Below the pieces are notes generated by a model, which saw nothing but the letters and a program-made list of their open reading frames with translations, was not told the DNA's origin and did no database searches. From Bradyrhizobium sp. NDS-1 (lineage in GTDB: Bacteria > Pseudomonadota > Alphaproteobacteria > Rhizobiales > Xanthobacteraceae): DNA of 64,000 nucleotides. The position numbers and the translations under genes are program-made. Every line of letters starts with the position of its first letter. Within the stretch, counting starts at the first letter, position 1. Positions 62,319 through 64,000 of the stretch are shown here, piece by piece. The stretch is taken from NCBI RefSeq assembly GCF_032918005.1, contig NZ_CP136628.1, positions 4,325,501 to 4,389,500 on the forward strand. The letters run 5' to 3'.

Positions 62319-62975
62319 ATGGCGAGAGAATCCAGCAGTCAAAAGCGCATGACCCCGTCTTCGGAGCACACCAGGCCTGCCATCAAGATTCCCGCCCCGG
62401 ACGCGCGGATGACGCAATTGCTGGCGGCGGCGAAGGACACCTTCACCAGCAAAGGCTTCGCCGCGACGACCATGGACGACATCGCCGGCGCCGCAGGCAT
62501 GTCGAAGAAGACCCTCTACAAATTGTTCGAAAGCAAGACCGACCTCTTCCGCGCCATGCTGCTGGGCAGCCTGCCCAAAGACCAGTTCACGGACGCGCCT
62601 TCCGAAGGATCACCGGTGACCCGACTTCGAAACATGCTTCGGGAGGCTGCAGACGTGGCCTTGTCGCCGAGCGAGATCGCGCTGCAGCGCCTGATCATCG
62701 GTGAACGCCAGGCCTCGCCTGCGCTGGGTCGCATGTTTGCCGAGGTCATCATGGAGAGCGGCACGGAGCATATCGTCGACCTACTTGAGAAGGTCCGCCT
62801 CGAGCCCCGTTTCGAAGGCGTGCCGCTCCGCCTCGTTGCCGAAATGCTGTTCGGCATGGTGTTCGGCCACGATCATTTCAGGCTGCTGACCGACACCGGC
62901 TTCAAGCTCAATCGCCGCGTGCTGGACCGCCGGATCGATCTTGCGATTGCGACGTTCTGTCTGCCTGACGATTAA
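62319..62975 (+). CDS. TetR-family efflux repressor
   Basis: 218 aa from ATG 62319 (a GTG at 62292 is possible). Basic N-terminal extension, then HTH at about 35-80 (AAKDTFTSKGFAATTMDDIA, GAAGMSKKTLYKLFESKTDL). The C-terminal TetR_C-like domain contains IGERQASPALGRMF. Divergent from the RND operon and presumably its repressor. Confidence 0.9.
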   Translation: MARESSSQKRMTPSSEHTRPAIKIPAPDARMTQLLAAAKDTFTSKGFAATTMDDIAGAAGMSKKTLYKLFESKTDLFRAMLLGSLPKDQFTDAPSEGSPVTRLRNMLREAADVALSPSEIALQRLIIGERQASPALGRMFAEVIMESGTEHIVDLLEKVRLEPRFEGVPLRLVAEMLFGMVFGHDHFRLLTDTGFKLNRRVLDRRIDLAIATFCLPDD

Positions 62976-62982
62976 GCCGAAG

Positions 62983-63399
62983 CTAAGACTCCTCGCCGGG
63001 TCCACCTCTGAAGACTTCGATCAGGTGAAAGCGCTCGCACATCAGCATCATGTCGCCGCTATATCGTCCGAGCCTGCCGAAATAGGATTGATGGGCGCGG
63101 CGCCAATAGGCCAGGCTCCGGTCGCCTTCCCCCTCGTCATGCGCAAAGGCTGCGTCGACCTCATTGAAGCGCCGATACGTCACCTCGGTGGTTTCGATGA
63201 CGCAGCGCGGCTCCGCCCGCCCGTCGAGCACGACCCAGCGCTCGCCGGGCGTGGAGGTGTTCGGCTCGTCTTCGGTGCTGCATGTCGCGGTCTTGATGCC
63301 CTTGATGACGAGCTCGACCAATTCGTCCGCCAGCACGGGGCTGTCGCCGAATGCGAAGGTTCGCAGATGTCGATACCGCTCGGGGACTGGCTTGCTCAT
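62983..63399 (-). CDS. ASCH-domain protein
   Basis: 138 aa. ASCH fold pattern: FAFGDSPVLADELVELVIKG, IKTATCS, GERWVVLDGRAEPRCVIETT, VTYRRFNEVDAAFAHDEGEG and YWRRAH-YF. The G-x-K-x-x-T (KGIKTAT) motif is intact. ASCH proteins bind RNA or act as amidohydrolases/nucleases; the role here is not known. Lies 27 bases after the dehalogenase gene on the same strand. Confidence 0.85.
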   Translation of the reverse strand: MSKPVPERYRHLRTFAFGDSPVLADELVELVIKGIKTATCSTEDEPNTSTPGERWVVLDGRAEPRCVIETTEVTYRRFNEVDAAFAHDEGEGDRSLAYWRRAHQSYFGRLGRYSGDMMLMCERFHLIEVFRGGPGEES

Positions 63400-63426
63400 C
63401 GCTTCCCCGCCTTTGCGAAATGTAGC

Positions 63427-64000
63427 CTAGCACCCGAGCCTGTCGGCGATCCCGCCAAAATCCTTCGCGACGATGTCCCAATTGCCGGTCGCTTCGAAGT
63501 CGACCTTCTGAAGCGGGCCATATTCCGTCGGCCGCGCCACGAACGCGGTCTTGAGTCCGTTTTTCTGTGCGGCCGCGAGATCGCCGTTGTGGGCGGCGAC
63601 CATCATCACCTCTTCCGGCTTGAGGCAAAGCAGCTTTGCTGCGCCGAGATAGGTCTCGGGGTCGGGCTTGTAATGCTCGAACAGCTCGGCCGACATGATG
63701 AGATCCCACGGCAGGCCGGCGAACTTCGCCATGTTGGTGAGCAGCGCGACGTTGCCGTTCGACAGCGGCGAGATCACGAATTTCGATTTCAGCCGCGTGA
63801 GGCCGGCGACGCTGTCCGGCCAGGGATGCAGGCGGTGCCAGCCCTTGGTGAGGTAGTCGAGGTCGGCTTCGGTCAGGCCCTTGATCGCGAATTGATCGAC
63901 CAGCTTTTCCAGCGAGCGGCGGTGCAGGTCATCCAGCATGACATAGCCGCGCTCGGGATGTTTGCGCACCTCGTCCATGGAAGCCATGTACATCCCGCGC
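63427..64000 (-). CDS. haloacid dehalogenase-like hydrolase, 3' part
   Basis: At least 190 aa, cut by the right edge, with the start outside the window. Motif II ISPLSNG, motif III Lys in EHYKPDPETYLGA and motif IV region MMVAAHNGDLAAAQKNGLKT are visible. The nucleophile Asp motif I lies beyond the edge. The pattern matches type II haloacid dehalogenases (2-haloacid to 2-hydroxyacid), though many members are phosphatases. Confidence 0.88.
   Translation of the reverse strand, partial: RGMYMASMDEVRKHPERGYVMLDDLHRRSLEKLVDQFAIKGLTEADLDYLTKGWHRLHPWPDSVAGLTRLKSKFVISPLSNGNVALLTNMAKFAGLPWDLIMSAELFEHYKPDPETYLGAAKLLCLKPEEVMMVAAHNGDLAAAQKNGLKTAFVARPTEYGPLQKVDFEATGNWDIVAKDFGGIADRLGC

Noticed and set aside
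1..64000. CRISPR arrays, intact insertion sequences or an integrase gene
   Set aside because: No regularly spaced direct-repeat array, transposase motif or tyrosine/serine recombinase motif was seen on either strand.

Overview
The window is high-GC DNA that reads throughout as an alphaproteobacterium of the Bradyrhizobium / Nitrobacteraceae kind. This rests on protein sequence style (ilvD, recJ, the epmA/epmB/efp cluster, several RND, TctABC and GntR-FCD genes), on abundant PilZ and small lineage-type proteins, and on interspersed palindromic repeats. No search could be run, so the genus is an inference.

Layout. 1-8513 is an accessory region. It holds a phage-like stretch (coiled-coil protein, small HTH protein, tail tape-measure protein, small protein), a lower-GC stand-alone P-loop ATPase of the Sll1717 type, a membrane-anchored nuclease, a secreted protein with a pilus-assembly-type N-terminal domain and a ribbon-helix-helix regulator. 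It ends at a tRNA-Ser(UGA) gene cut at its anticodon loop (8514-8555), the probable attachment site. 8690-11541 has two small envelope proteins and ilvD. 11822-18061 is one minus-strand operon: sugar isomerase-like protein, peptide-type substrate-binding protein, two ATPases and two permeases. 18540-25933 carries small proteins, a tannase-family esterase, an NAD-dependent oxidoreductase, glyoxalase I, a GST and a PilZ protein. A complete tRNA-Glu (26156-26230) has its last 16 bases duplicated at 27526-27541, outlining a 1.3-kb micro-island.

27.6-33.3 kb carries membrane, PilZ, PrsW and HdeD proteins and then the most striking regulatory unit of the window. This is a type I DAHP synthase (aroG) preceded by a promoter, a 26-codon leader peptide with six aromatic codons clustered at positions 8-14, mutually exclusive hairpins and an intrinsic terminator: a transcription attenuator that would sense aromatic aminoacyl-tRNA. 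33.3-36.2 kb holds the EF-P beta-lysylation set (epmB, epmA, and efp divergently). 36.2-47.5 kb contains an M23-like protein, a DUF808 protein, a cupin, an AhpD-like protein with a divergent MarR regulator and a perfect palindromic operator, a lytic transglycosylase, a class II aldolase, an SDR, recJ and an unusual soluble chemoreceptor-like protein.

47.8-49.5 kb is a DUF3302/HlyD pair. 49.6-56.6 kb is a carboxylate uptake and CoA-dependent catabolic cluster (pdxA-like, tctA, tctB, tctC, CoA transferase, enoyl-CoA hydratase) read away from a divergent GntR regulator, with a TTTTGCATT inverted repeat between them. 56.8-62.9 kb has a Tat-exported metallo-beta-lactamase-fold protein and an RND efflux pair with a divergent TetR repressor and two adjacent palindromes. 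The window closes with an ASCH-domain protein and a haloacid dehalogenase cut by the right edge.
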